Shown one piece after another: positions 1-11,020 of a stretch of 64,000 nucleotides of DNA. This DNA comes from Nomia melanderi (lineage: Eukaryota > Arthropoda > Insecta > Hymenoptera > Halictidae). The notes under the pieces are model-generated. The model saw only the letters and a program-made list of their open reading frames with translations, had not been told where the DNA came from and made no database searches. The DNA lies in the NCBI RefSeq assembly GCF_051020985.1, contig NC_134999.1, positions 14,141,660-14,205,659 on the forward strand, read 5' to 3'. Positions within the stretch are counted from its first letter, which is position 1. Every line of letters starts with the position of its first letter. The position numbers and the translations under genes are program-made.

Positions 1-727
1 AATTGCTCTATGCTTTATGCAAAGATACATTAATTCAGCTTGTTGCATACAGAATATAAATATTCAATGAGTCGAGATTAATTCCTCATAAAATTCAGTG
101 CCACGGGAAAATTCATTTCATTTATAATAAATTTCCTTCGATACTGTTAAGAATAGAAATACGATTGTTTTTATAGGACAAATAATAAGATCAGTGAGTT
201 GTAAATGGTTTTATATCAATTGCACGATGGCACGGACGTTGTATAACGCAGGTGTGGAACTGCACGCGATTCTCTGCACGCCGCAGACCATATTTTCGAT
301 GATTACAAAATGCATATATCGAATCCTTCTGTAAAACAGGATTAAATCACACGAACCTCGAAACGTTTCAATTTCTTGTCCAACAAATGCATGTTAATCG
401 CATTACGTTCAGATTAGTAAATTATTGTGAAACTAGAATATATACACGTGGTAGGTATTTTAAAAAAATAAAAGCTCGATGACGCGCTAAATCCGTAATC
501 CGCGGGAGCTATACAAAAATATATATTGATCCTGATCAAAGGAACGTGAAAAAGGGAATCTACGAAATTGTCAACGAAAAGCTGACGAAAAAGATAAAAT
601 AACCGTGAAAGTGAAAGTGTAATATATTCATTTAAAAGGTATTATATTATATATCTCTTTGTTGTGCAGAAATTGAAAATGATAATGATTAATGCTTCAC
701 TGACTTTCAAAAACTTGTCAAAACTTG
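1..727. other. AT-rich noncoding, nothing recognised
   Basis: No ORF of note, RNA gene or repeat seen. The short direct repeat AAAACTTGTC occurs twice at about 711-729, at the broken left edge of the next element. Confidence 0.5.
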
Positions 728-940
728 TCTCACTCACCACTTGATTTCATACAGTAAAACTATAAAATTTGATATTTAATATTATACTTCGTATAATGCA
801 CCAATTTGGAAATATTGAAGTAAAATAGCTTTCTTCCTCGACGTATGTGTGATTTCTCGACGAGTTCCACAAAATGTCGTCTTCATCTCATCAGAAAACG
901 TTCAAATATTTCTAGTGAAAAACCGAGTGCAAAGGGTTAA
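728..940 (+). mobile_element. TTAA-MITE family A, left end lost
   Basis: The right end reads GAGTGCAAAGGGTTAA (925-940), the inverted terminal repeat of family A. The interior (CACCACTTGATTTCATACAG and onward) aligns with the copies at 54531-55150 and 59670-59909. The left terminal TTAACCCTTTGCAC is missing. No coding capacity, so nonautonomous; piggyBac-type is inferred from TTAA ends only. Confidence 0.6.
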
Positions 941-1848
941 GGAATTGTCTTTTTCTGTATCTATCGTTACTATGTCTCGACGTTTCGCAGGTTAAAGTGG
1001 TCTTTCCGGTAACTTAAATACTAACTTCGTAAATAATTAATAAAGCAAGTACTTACGTAAATAGGTTTCATGTCGATGTCGTACTCCCTTGTGGTGGATT
1101 GTCGATTTTGTCACTGGTTTGACGTGCTCCGATTATAATAAGTGGTTTACTGAATTCAATCTAGTTTACTCCTACTTTAACGTTGAAGATGTAATGGCTT
1201 CCTAATATGTATGTATTACGTGACAGATGTCAATTCCACGTTCAAATTCTGTCTACGTACATCGTTTGCAGTTCTATAAATTTATATTCGCGAGAATCTA
1301 AATGTGGATAGCGTAGAACCATTGAACATATCTCTGTTCTGTCATCTGTCATTTACGAAAAATGCTGAGCTGCCAACAAAAATATTTTCGGTTCAATTTA
1401 GAAGCACGAAGGAAACCAGCACACGGGAACCGATAATTAAGTCACTGAAAGCATGTTGATATGCTTCGTTAAATTATTAAGATTAGTAGCTATATACGTA
1501 CATAACTTAATCAACGTTTTTTTTTCAGAAACACAAAAGAACGTATACGTATATTTTATTGATACGATAAATATAAATTCACTAATTGTTATCTAAAGTC
1601 CTTAGAAATTCTTTTCCCCTTCTTTCTCTTTAATCGTGTATTTCCTCAAATCTATATAATCACCAACAAGTGCTTTTGTACCATTGCATTATCTCTGATT
1701 TTATATTGATTGACATTAAAACTATAAAATGGATCAAAATGACTTATTCCTAGTGTCATTTCTTTGCAATTATTAAAAAGATAAGAACTGTTTCTCTGAG
1801 AAACTATTGAAAAAGATTTAGCTATAGGCAAACTGAATTGCGAATCAA
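941..1848. other. AT-rich noncoding, nothing recognised
   Basis: No gene, RNA or repeat supported. A 74-codon minus-strand ORF at 1652-1876 runs across the end of the next MITE and is not credible as a gene. Confidence 0.5.
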
Positions 1849-2085
1849 TTAACCCTTTGCACCCTGTAAACTCCACTACGGCACCGTTTATAGTATCAAA
1901 TATTTTAGTGAATAAATTCGAAGAAAATTAATCTAAGGTTATTTGCTGTGAATGCTAATGTTGTCCAGAAAAGGAAATAAATCTAAGGAATTTTATAACA
2001 TAGTATTTTCTCATTTTCGCCAGAGGTACCAAATGGCGTGAAGTCACTGTTTGATTACAAAATCAATTGGATTGTCAAAGGTTGA
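1849..2085 (+). mobile_element. TTAA-MITE family C, copy 1
   Basis: Starts TTAACCCTTTGCACCCTG; the interior keeps the family C landmarks (GCACCG, a GGAAATAAA block, GATTACAAAA) seen in copies at 18940-19179 and 38996-39214. The right end is degraded (GTCAAAGGTTGAA in place of GTGCTAAGGGTTAA). Most diverged of the three long copies. Confidence 0.55.
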
Positions 2086-2158
2086 AGTTTCAATAGATTC
2101 ACTCTTGGAGTTTCTACAGAGACATTTCAGTCAATTGAACTGCTCGATGGTTGTGCTG
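2086..2158 (+). repeat. Short dispersed repeat shared with 27.2 kb
   Basis: The motif order GTTGAAGT..GATTCACT(C/T)TTGG.GTTTC..AACTGCTCGA also occurs at about 27168-27232, where the same unit begins a 63 bp tandem array. It fills the gap between a family C and a family B element. Confidence 0.45.
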
Positions 2159-2409
2159 TTAACTCCTTGCCTTACAATTTATTTCTCAACCATGATGTAT
2201 ACAACTATGTTGCCATTAACAATTTATTAAAAAGAAAGTAAAATTCTAGGTACATTCTATGTCTACGTTTCTTCTAAAGTATAATAATTGATAACGAACG
2301 AATAATATTTTGTTTAAATTCACAAGAATTGAATAATATTCATGGTTGTTAAATTCTGTTTAAACTCTTTGCCACGAGTTTGACACGTTATTATAAGGCA
2401 AGGGGTTAA
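2159..2409 (+). mobile_element. TTAA-MITE family B, full-length copy
   Basis: A 251 bp element with terminal inverted repeats: left TTAACTCCTTGCCTTACAA, right ending TAAGGCAAGGGGTTAA, nearly matching over 19 bp. TTAA at both ends fits target-site duplication. Landmarks shared by family B: CTATGTCTAC, AAGTATAATAATTGAT and CACGAGT near the right end. The best preserved B copy here, with 51839-52090. Confidence 0.7.
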
Positions 2410-2533
2410 CAGCAAAATGAATTGTCTAAGCATTGATGTAAATATAACGGTGGGTCGAGTAATAGAATAGTTTAATAGGTTTCTAATGGTAATAAGCCCT
2501 TGCACTCCCACATTCCCACAACACTGCAGGCTA

Positions 2534-2608
2534 GGGTTGGCGTCTTTGGGAGCTCAGGTGTGCGCGGCAGGATCGCAATAAAGGATTTTATTCCAAAGGA
2601 GCCAACCC
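2534..2608. other. Imperfect hairpin around a GC-rich loop
   Basis: GGGTTGGCGTCTTTGG (2534-2549) pairs with CCAAAGGAGCCAACCC (2593-2608), 14 of 16 positions. The 43-nt loop is GC-rich (GTGTGCGCGGCAGG) and contains AATAAA. GC content is well above the flanks. It could be a structured RNA or the terminus of a degraded element; I do not recognise it. Confidence 0.45.
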
Positions 2609-2609
2609 G

Positions 2610-3980
2610 TTGATACTGAAGCAGTTACGGCTGCTTTTGAACCGTTCATCTGTTCGAGTTGCGAATGAGAGTACAATGCGTCAATTGCAGTGGAGCGGAA
2701 ACAACAGACCTTCAGAAAACCTTAATTAAAGTTTGAACTTACCCGTTACCGTAACTCGACCGCAGCTTTTCGAATAGTTGCCGTAGAATAAACCGGAAAA
2801 TAGTTTCGCACCGTTTGCAGCGTATTATTCATTTCTTCTAAAATGACACGGAAATTAACCCGAGACTCTCATAAACGAGAATTTTATAACTTCTCGTGTA
2901 TACAACGATAGTAGTTCAATGTTCCGAAATGAAAATTTAGGGGTCCTTATTTAACACATGTAATTTCAGTATAGATTTGTGTATCAAATGTTCTTTAAGG
3001 TTACAAGTTTTCAGTTTTAAGCATTTATATTTCAGAAAGATGCACAGAAGATCAAATTCTGAGTTCAATAGAGTATAATATATATTTAGGTTCTTCATGT
3101 TTCATAAATACTATTTACATTAATTATACTTTTTACTTTGTCAAATTTGCATAGAGATATTTGAATACCTGCAGTCTATTAATTATGGATAAAATATTCG
3201 TATTCTATTGTTTCAATACATGTTTTAATATCTAGACCATATAAAATATGATCATATAAACGTATTATTAAATAGTAATATTATTTAATACCATGTCTTA
3301 ACATTATTATAATTAAAGAATTATTATATGAAACTTATATTATTACAGAAAAATTATTATACAAAATTGTATAAAAATTCTCCATGATATTTCAGTGAAA
3401 CCAAGGTCTAATTTCCAACAATGTACAAATGCTTAATCATCAAAGTACACGATTGCTACTATCATTCACATTCTGCCAGTGTTGTTGGAAACTGCGATTA
3501 CCATTGCAATAGAAATCTGATGGCTCTGATGAAGTGAATTCATGTAGTCAACTGAAGTTCGTCGGAATGAACTTTTTATTGCACTTAATATAGTTGAGAG
3601 CGGACTTTAGTGTGTCTAAGACAGAAATCATAGGGCATAACAACTTAATAACGTTAGCGTGTGGAGCAGTGTTAATCGTACCGAGTTCTGTAGAACTCTC
3701 AAGCAGTTCGCTAGGAATGTCGTGCAATAAAGTTCACCCTTTGACGTGTTCTTCTCATGCGAACGTCGATAGGGTATGGCGCAACTGAAACCTACACTTG
3801 TTACTTACTACAGTAATAACCTCAAACTGGAGTTTGCATGTTAAGATTGAGCAATTGAGCAGACACCCCGCTTGCCGGGACCGAAACTGACGAGTAACTT
3901 TGGTAGACCGAGATCTCTGATTCTTTAGTAACTTTCTACCGGTGATTGTTCTATATAAGAAACAAAAGTCAAGTTTATAA
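2610..3980. other. AT-rich noncoding, nothing recognised
   Basis: No repeat family or gene supported. The 64-codon ORF at 3594-3788 has no recognisable motif. Confidence 0.5.
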
Positions 3981-4250
3981 TCAAAGTTTTATTAAGAATA
4001 TATATTGCTTAAAGGAAATTCCATGGATATAAAAATACTACACAATCAAACAATTTTCGACGTGTGTTATGATCGCGGAGTCAGAATGGAAGATGAGAAA
4101 TTTTTGGAATTCAGAGCGAGTCAGTCCAGCAGATAGAAAATTTCTATTTTCTGTATATATCTACAATATTTATATTCAAGGTTTTATTAAGAATATTTAT
4201 TATGTAAAGGAAATTCTATAGATATAAAGATACTGCATAATCAAACAATT
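3981..4250 (+). repeat. Direct duplication of a 75 bp segment
   Basis: 3981-4055 and 4176-4250 are clearly homologous (shared TTTTATTAAGAATAT, TAAAGGAAATTC, GATATAAA.ATACT, AATCAAACAATT), about 195 bp apart. Intervening sequence is unique. Confidence 0.65.
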
Positions 4251-6120
4251 AATCAAATTAAATACATCATTATTACAGCAAACACTTAAGCTTTTATAGC
4301 AAACTTTTATACGACAGCAACTTGATAATTCAATTTCGAAATACTTTTAATGTTTTCTTTTTGTATTAATGTAAATATACAAGGATGTCATTTTACTGGC
4401 TGCTACTGTAAATAGACAGCTTCTTGAAGATTGTATGGCAACAAGTTGAATAAAGTTCAATGAAGAAAGTTTAATAAGTTCAAGGAAGTACTAAGAAATG
4501 TTCTAATTTATTTAATATTAAAATTCTAGACGCAGTATATAATTTTAATGTTGAATCCTGGTCTTTGTGATTATTGATTATTAATAATTCATATCCGCGT
4601 AAGCATTTACAGGCTAATTGTAACAGCATACCTGCAAGGAACTTGTGTTCTTGACAATGGTAATGAAGGAATATATTGAGTAATAGGATACAAGCACGAA
4701 ATGACCAGTATTCTGCGTTTATAAAGGGATATATAGTTGGCTAGTCCCTTTAAGCTCTCCATTAGGATTGCCGGAGATTCCGCATGCACGACGCTAGATT
4801 AAACAATAAGATTCCGGACGGGATAATTTGTCAACACGGGAAACGTGAGTATTCAGCCTGACGTGTAATTAGTGACGTACATTCGAATGATCATAATTCA
4901 CGAAATATAATTCAAGACAAAAATTTCGTTCTACAGAATTGCATTCAAAGAAGATTCGGAAACGATGGAATATTCTTTAAAAGCAGTAGACACCTACTAT
5001 TCACTAACAAAATATTTGTCGCCTACTGTGATAAAATAAACGGTATAAAAATATAATTTCATAATGATTAGAACGTGCCATATCCTTGTAAATCAATTTA
5101 TAGAAACCAGAATAAAACTTTATGTTTTCTTCGTTGATACTTCTATTAAATTAAAAATCAAATTAGATATTCTACGTGTTATTGAAGTTTTTATAAATAC
5201 ATAAAGTTGTTCAGTCTATTAATAATAAGATGATAGACTAAGATGATATAGAGCACTTAGCAATTAAATCTGAATTTAGTCAGGCTAAATACACCCAGCT
5301 CACTATTCACGAGTATTCGCGTACTCGAGTGGTCAATTAAAAATTTCCTGAACCGTTGGATTGAAGAAAAACAAGTGTCTCAGGCGAAAGACCCAAAAAT
5401 TGATCATCGATAGGAACTTAGCATTCTAGAATACACAATAATTCACGAATAAATTGACAAACGCGTTAATCAGCGAACAACTATGCTAAATAATCAAACC
5501 ATAAAATCAACGAACAAAGAACTGAAACAAAACATATAAACAAATACCCCTGTCGAAACGTTTAAAAAATTATATTGTTTTAGTCGAAGACATTCCTGGA
5601 ACAAAGAAATACTAGAAACAAACTAACCAATTACGCTCATTGTCAGATTAACCTATTCAATGCACAATGGTTGAGTAAATTGTCGCTGTTGCCGTTAACA
5701 AGTATTCGCATCAGCGTCTTCTTTAAAAACTGCACGATGCTCTTTGCTGAAGAGAAGACTTCCGAGCACTGGAGAACCATTTCGCGCAGAAAGTCTTATT
5801 CAAGGGGGATTAATTAATAATAATTGAATGTCGACATTACGTGAAAGGCTGAATCTTCCTTTCGGAATCCTTTTGGTGGAGCATGCTTGAGTGAACGAGG
5901 GGTTGTGAGTCGACGAGAGTGCTTCATCTTACCTCAGATGCAGCGGTAACTGCGCTTTAAGAGAGTATAGGTCCCTGACGCAGCAGAAATATGACTTCCC
6001 CGTCGAGTGATAATAAGGAAGAACGAAAGCGTCATTTCGTTTAATACTACTTCCTTCTAATTCTCAATCATTTCGTCAACGATCGGGCCTTGCTTGAACA
6101 AGCTCGTTACACCTACCGGT
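4251..6120. other. AT-rich noncoding, nothing recognised
   Basis: No supported feature. From about 5680 the sequence becomes mixed in composition (GC-richer around 5880-6010) without a credible ORF. Confidence 0.45.
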
Positions 6121-7560
6121 TGACATTCTTATAATAACAATGATAATCAAAATAATCTTATTCAGACAACAAATTCCATTCCAGCCTCGTAACTGAACAA
6201 TTTTTATTCCACTTCAGAATTCAGAACTACGATAGTAACATTTATAATCAATACAATTACAAACAGTTAAGAACCATACACATCAACAGTCAATATAACA
6301 ATTCTACACAACAATATCATACACCAACAATCAACACGATGATTACATATAATCGATAACCATTTTATAACAAACACAAACGAAAAACGATCTCACTCCG
6401 CGACAAGTTAACATAATAAAACACCCTACTTCTCCTCGAGTGCAAAAGGGAGTTGCACGTTACATCAATCTCCCGTTCCCCATAGAACGATTATACATAG
6501 AACAAAGCTACAGGAGAGCCGAGTGTACAAACACTCTTTCCGTCCACCGTGAAAGCAGAAGATCCTTAGTCCAACTGGAATCAAACCGAGCAGGGTGGTA
6601 GGCGCGGTGTATTTACATCGACAAAAGGGACAATCCCCTTTCCCCTTTTTTCATTACGATTCCATTGGCCGGGCAAAGTTTCGCAAGTTCGGCACGACGG
6701 AACGACAGGAGCTTCTTAAAGAACAAACGGCCCTTTGAAGTGGCAAGAAAGCCAATCCGGTCGCTGAGCGTCCCGGGCGCAGGGGCACCGTGCCGTGAAA
6801 TTCAAGTCGACTACACTTCCGGCCGAAGTGTAATCCGAAGTTCGCGCACGGGGGAACTTGAGATCCCGGGACATCCAAGTTTCGAATTGCTGCGGCGGAT
6901 AGATTATTCCGCGACGCGATTTCATTCGGGGCCGACTTCAAACCACCGCGCGCCGGCAACTTCGAATTCGTTAACGTTTCATGCGGAACATCTGGCGAGC
7001 TGCGCGCCGTTCCGCCGAATTCATCCCCGTTGCCGGACAAACATCGCGCCCCCGCTTCCGCCGTGCTCTTCCCTCTACCCGGAGGAATCGATATTAATGA
7101 ACTTATTGCTTTGTTGTCCGCCATCGAGATACACCGCCGCGCAGCGCCGCCTTTCAGGATCTATCGGTACACGAACGATTTAATTGACCGGCTTAACAAA
7201 GCGCTGAAAGCGAGCCGCGCGACCGACTAATGAAATTCCATCTGGAGCCGGGTGAACGGGTTCTTTAAAAAGGAAGAGGATCGCGGGAGTTTGATTCGAT
7301 CGTCTTTCCGGTGACTAGATTCCGTTATGATTCGTGGGATTCGGTTTCCTTGGGTTTGCAGTTTGTTTAAGGTAATTTTGCGATAGATGGTTCTCTCAGG
7401 GTGAGACGGATTGATCTTATTTATATTGTGAATTGCTTCGTGAGATCTGGTTAGTTTGTTGCTTCCAGCACTCGATGGTTTAAGGTGGGAATTATTTTCT
7501 TTATACTGGGGAATTGTTTTCTAATGGGTTTAGAGTTATTGGATTGAGTTTGGTTGCAAA
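6121..7560. promoter_or_regulatory. CpG-rich block with strand-skew switch (1)
   Basis: Three zones. 6121-6420 is G-poor: 21 G against 66 C. About 6480-7290 is GC- and CpG-rich with no CpG depletion. 7321-7560 is G/T-rich: 66 G against 26 C. Both skews reverse across the block. ORFs of 156 (minus), 172 (plus) and 66-69 codons overlap in the core on both strands and look like chance ORFs of GC-rich DNA. The polarity fits a divergent promoter or a replication initiation site; that role is inference. Confidence 0.4.
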
Positions 7561-7672
7561 GATAAACTATGACCGATCCAACTACTTTGTTACATTGTAA
7601 GGAATGTAACTTTTATATTTATTTTCATACTTTCATGGGATAAGTTCATTTTTCGTTTCAAACTTCGAGGAA

Positions 7673-7917
7673 TTAATCCTTTGCTCTATGATTTCTTTCT
7701 CGACTATGACACGATTACTTTATCGTGAATAAAGTATTGAAGAAAGGGAAATTCTGGGCATATCCTATGTCCACATTCGCTTCGAAGTATAATAATTAAT
7801 AATAGAAGAAGAATATCTAATTTGAATTCACACGGACTGAGTAATATTTGCGTTTGTTAAATTCTGTTTGAAATCTTCGTCACGAGTCTCTCACGTTATT
7901 GTAATGCAAGGGGTTAA
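7673..7917 (+). mobile_element. TTAA-MITE family B, full-length copy
   Basis: A 245 bp copy: left TTAATCCTTTGCTCTATGAT, right TAATGCAAGGGGTTAA. Same internal landmarks as the copy at 2159 (CCTATGTCCAC, GAAGTATAATAATTAAT, GTCACGAGTCT). The left terminus has diverged. Confidence 0.7.
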
Positions 7918-8480
7918 AATAGGGTTTACAGAATATCGAGAAGTGGGAATGGTCCCAAGAAAAATAAATTCGTTCATAAGACATAGCAGAATCGAGTTTT
8001 AGTTTGAACAGTTCAAAGTAATGCTAGTATTTGTACTTAGATTGTTAAAATAATTATTTAGAGAGTTCCTAAATATATAAAATGATATAAAATAAGAAAT
8101 AAATGAGAATGGTAATTTAAAATATAATTTGTCGAACTAAATAATTTCGTTAGCATAATGTATTTTATTGGATTAAGAATTATTTTTTAGGATTTTACAT
8201 TCTTTGGAAGGATTAATTAATATGAGTTAATCTAAGGAAGATATGAAGATTTATTTGAATGTTTCATATTTTTCTTGGAAAATGTAAAGAATAATACTAA
8301 AAGTTTGTACATTTTTAATTTTGTAGTTTATTCTTTTGATAAGCAGAACAAGTTTCAAACATACTTGATTATTAAATTTGTTGCAATTTCAGCTACACGA
8401 TCGTGCGACGAAAACTGCTGCGCCCTCATTTACAGGAGTCAAAGCGCTGTTCGTAACTCCGAAGTAATTCCACCTTCCCA
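7918..8480. other. AT-rich noncoding, nothing recognised
   Basis: No supported feature. A 69-codon ORF at 8275-8484 has no motif I recognise. Confidence 0.5.
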
Positions 8481-10020
8481 ATAAATAAACTCTATACCAG
8501 CACGCGAATATAACCAAAGGAAATTTCCCTTAGTTAGGAACTTAACAAAATACATACTTACATATAAGTACATGGGTAGAAATGTTATACACATTTAGAT
8601 AAATTCTCTTTTAATAACAAAGACATCACGTAAATAACATTTATATAGTATAAACACTCAAAACATTAAGATTTTACAGTCTGTCTTCAGAAATAACTTA
8701 CAAAAAAATTCACTGGTCACCAATTACCTTGTTTAATGGAACAAGGCAAATCATTTCATTCTGACATACAATAGTCATACAAAACCACAAATTCATACAA
8801 AAATACTCTAGCCACTAAACCCTTTTTCATCAGACAAACCAATTTGTTTCTTTATTTCTTCGCGCGACGATTACTACAGAAAGACGCGAGTTCTCATACA
8901 AATTCACCGATCTCCAATTCCTTGGTCCACCAAAGGAAATCAAATCTTATAATCCGTACACACGATGATTACCACACAAGAACACAGTGGTTTTCGAGAT
9001 CACAAAGAAATTCGCTGGTTGCCAATTACTCCGACTTCTCCCAGTATTCGCGGAACAGAGCCGACTTAATAACGACGAAACATTTCACGTAATCATTAGC
9101 GGCAATGCGCAGGAACGAAGGAAAATCGAACGGGAGTGAAGTGCACGTCAGGCAGGGTGTGCTACAGATAGTCCAAGTGTTACCCCTTTCCTCGCTCATT
9201 CGAGAATGTTTCATGAAAATTACTTCCGCCACTGACGCGTCCGCCCTTTATATCCGAGATACCCGACAGACGCGTCGGGTGAATTTACATGGCAAGACTT
9301 TGTTTCGCGCGGAACAGAGGCCGGTGTATCGTTTGGTTAACAAGCTCGTCTCGCGTTCCCTCATCGAGAAGCGGGATTTTATCCCGTGAGAGCGAACCTT
9401 TCGTTCCGACGCTGACTCATTTACGTGGCGAATCCTATTCGAGAAATTCTGATTCTTTTGATCCGTCTGGCGGCCGACGATCGAGTCGCTCCTGAAAAAC
9501 ATTCGATCGTTCCGACGAACCTACCCATAAAGGACTGTTTACTACATCATCCTCGACTTTCTTCTTTTCTTTCTCCCTTCTTTCATTCTCCGCCCGCTCG
9601 CTGAAACCGATATCTAACGTCGTTATACCTCGGATCACAGAGCTCTCCGGCGCGGAGTGTTCATTAAATGAGGATATTCCCAATGTATGATGCAAACAGG
9701 AATACTTGAATTGTAAGCAGAATGTATTAAATATTTAAACATTGTTTGTGCTTGTTTTTAACGGTGATATACCTTTATAACGAATTACCATGGATATCAT
9801 GGTATTCAACGTGCAAGAGATTTCATTCGAAAAAGATATTCCATATAATGAGAGTTTTGATCGTTTATTAATGAAAGGTGCTAAATGTTTGAAATTTCTG
9901 TTTCTTACTGTTAGCTGGCTTGTTTGTGTATATTATATTGTAATTTTATTGAATATTTTGTTGAATTCATTCACTCGAATGTTTCCAACCAATGAAGAAA
10001 GGTATTGATGTTTATTTAAT
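8481..10020. promoter_or_regulatory. CpG-rich block with strand-skew switch (2)
   Basis: 8701-8880 holds 17 G against 42 C. About 9090-9660 is CpG-rich, with overlapping short ORFs on both strands that I do not accept as genes. From about 9700 to 10020 the + strand is T- and G-rich. A small hairpin CGGGAT-TTT-ATCCCG lies at 9372-9386. Same polarity as the block at 6.1-7.6 kb. Confidence 0.35.
9790..10008 (+). CDS. Possible small single-pass membrane protein (unproven)
   Basis: A 72-codon ORF. Residues 1-34 are polar and acidic, residues about 35-59 form one long hydrophobic stretch (from FLFLTVSW to NILLNS), and the tail is polar (FTRMFPTNEERY). A TTTATAA box lies about 20 bp upstream of the ATG. 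The start overlaps a 16 bp match (CATGGTATTCAACGTG) to the right end of the family E element at 55377. It matches no family I know. AT-rich DNA easily gives such hydrophobic ORFs, so chance is the leading alternative. Confidence 0.15.
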   Translation: MDIMVFNVQEISFEKDIPYNESFDRLLMKGAKCLKFLFLTVSWLVCVYYIVILLNILLNSFTRMFPTNEERY

Positions 10021-10807
10021 ACATGAACGTCGTTAATTATTATATAGTACTGGGTATAAATAATTATTGACTGAATTCAAATATCCCACGAATGTCGGGA
10101 AGCTTTCTGTTTTAATTGGATTACAGCAGTCCTCTCGTATTGCACATATATCCTGTCATTTATTTTCTGCCAATTACTTCGTAAATCACTATTATCTGAA
10201 ACTCAACAATGAATATCATTGAAAAACAGTGAAGTAAAAATATCGCCTCGAATCCGCAGATGTCTCTTATTTTCAGCGCGTCTTTGTAAAGGGAACCGGT
10301 ACATACATTCGCGTGGAATTTCCCGTACATACAAATTAATCCCACGAAACGTGAATTTCCATAAATATCCGGCATCTGTATGATATTCTCGTCATAAAAT
10401 GTTTTTCCAATACCGCGGAGCATTCTTCAAACCCAGAAACCATGAGCATCCATTTTACGTATGCGCGGCTGAATAGAAATAGTAGGAAAGCTCAGCGTCT
10501 TTTTGTCGGGCGAAACTTTTCCAAACTAGCGTTTTCTAGCCAAAACGACATTTCCAGGGATTCATAGGGGTCTTCCAGATAATGGATCCCTTTCACCTGT
10601 TACCGCGGATAGAAATGCAGCCAAGTTCGTCTGAATCCCCGCAGTAGAAGAATAAGTACTTGACGTGATATCAAAAGATTCGGGAATATCGATAGAACAA
10701 ACTGCGCCGGCAGCTTTTCATCCGCGACGAGAAAGACACAGAGCTTTCACCGTGTGATTCCTTCGCAGCTTTGGCCCTCTCAATTATCGTTTCAAACGCT
10801 TTGCTAT
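10021..10807. other. Mixed-composition noncoding, nothing recognised
   Basis: About 10430-10760 is less AT-rich and looks non-repetitive. No ORF or RNA supported; the 87-codon minus ORF at 10160-10423 has no recognisable motif. Confidence 0.45.
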
Positions 10808-11020
10808 TTAACACTGAAACTACCAGACGGGTCGTATCAACTCACTTCAGAATTTTTATTTCGCAATTATTTCAATTATGATGGCGATTTTGCGAAAAAT
10901 TTTTAATTCGATTTGCGCCTTTGTAGAGATACAAGACTAGGAAACCCTTCGAATCTCAAGAAACGTGTAATTTTTATACAAAATTTTAAGTCACTCTAAT
11001 TGCTTGATAATTTTAGTAAA
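10808..11020 (+). mobile_element. TTAA-MITE family F, copy 1
   Basis: Begins TTAACACTGAAACTACCAGA and ends in a degraded TAATTTTAGTAAAATT. The right half (GATACAAGACTAGG, CCTTCGAATCTCA.GAAACG, TCTAATTGCT) is shared with the longer copy at 43506-43973, which supports one element. Confidence 0.55.

Noticed and set aside
6654..7230. ORFs of 156 (minus) and 172 (plus) codons, the longest in the window
   Set aside because: They overlap on opposite strands with two further ORFs in GC-rich DNA, where stop codons are rare. No domain, signal or known family visible in any frame.
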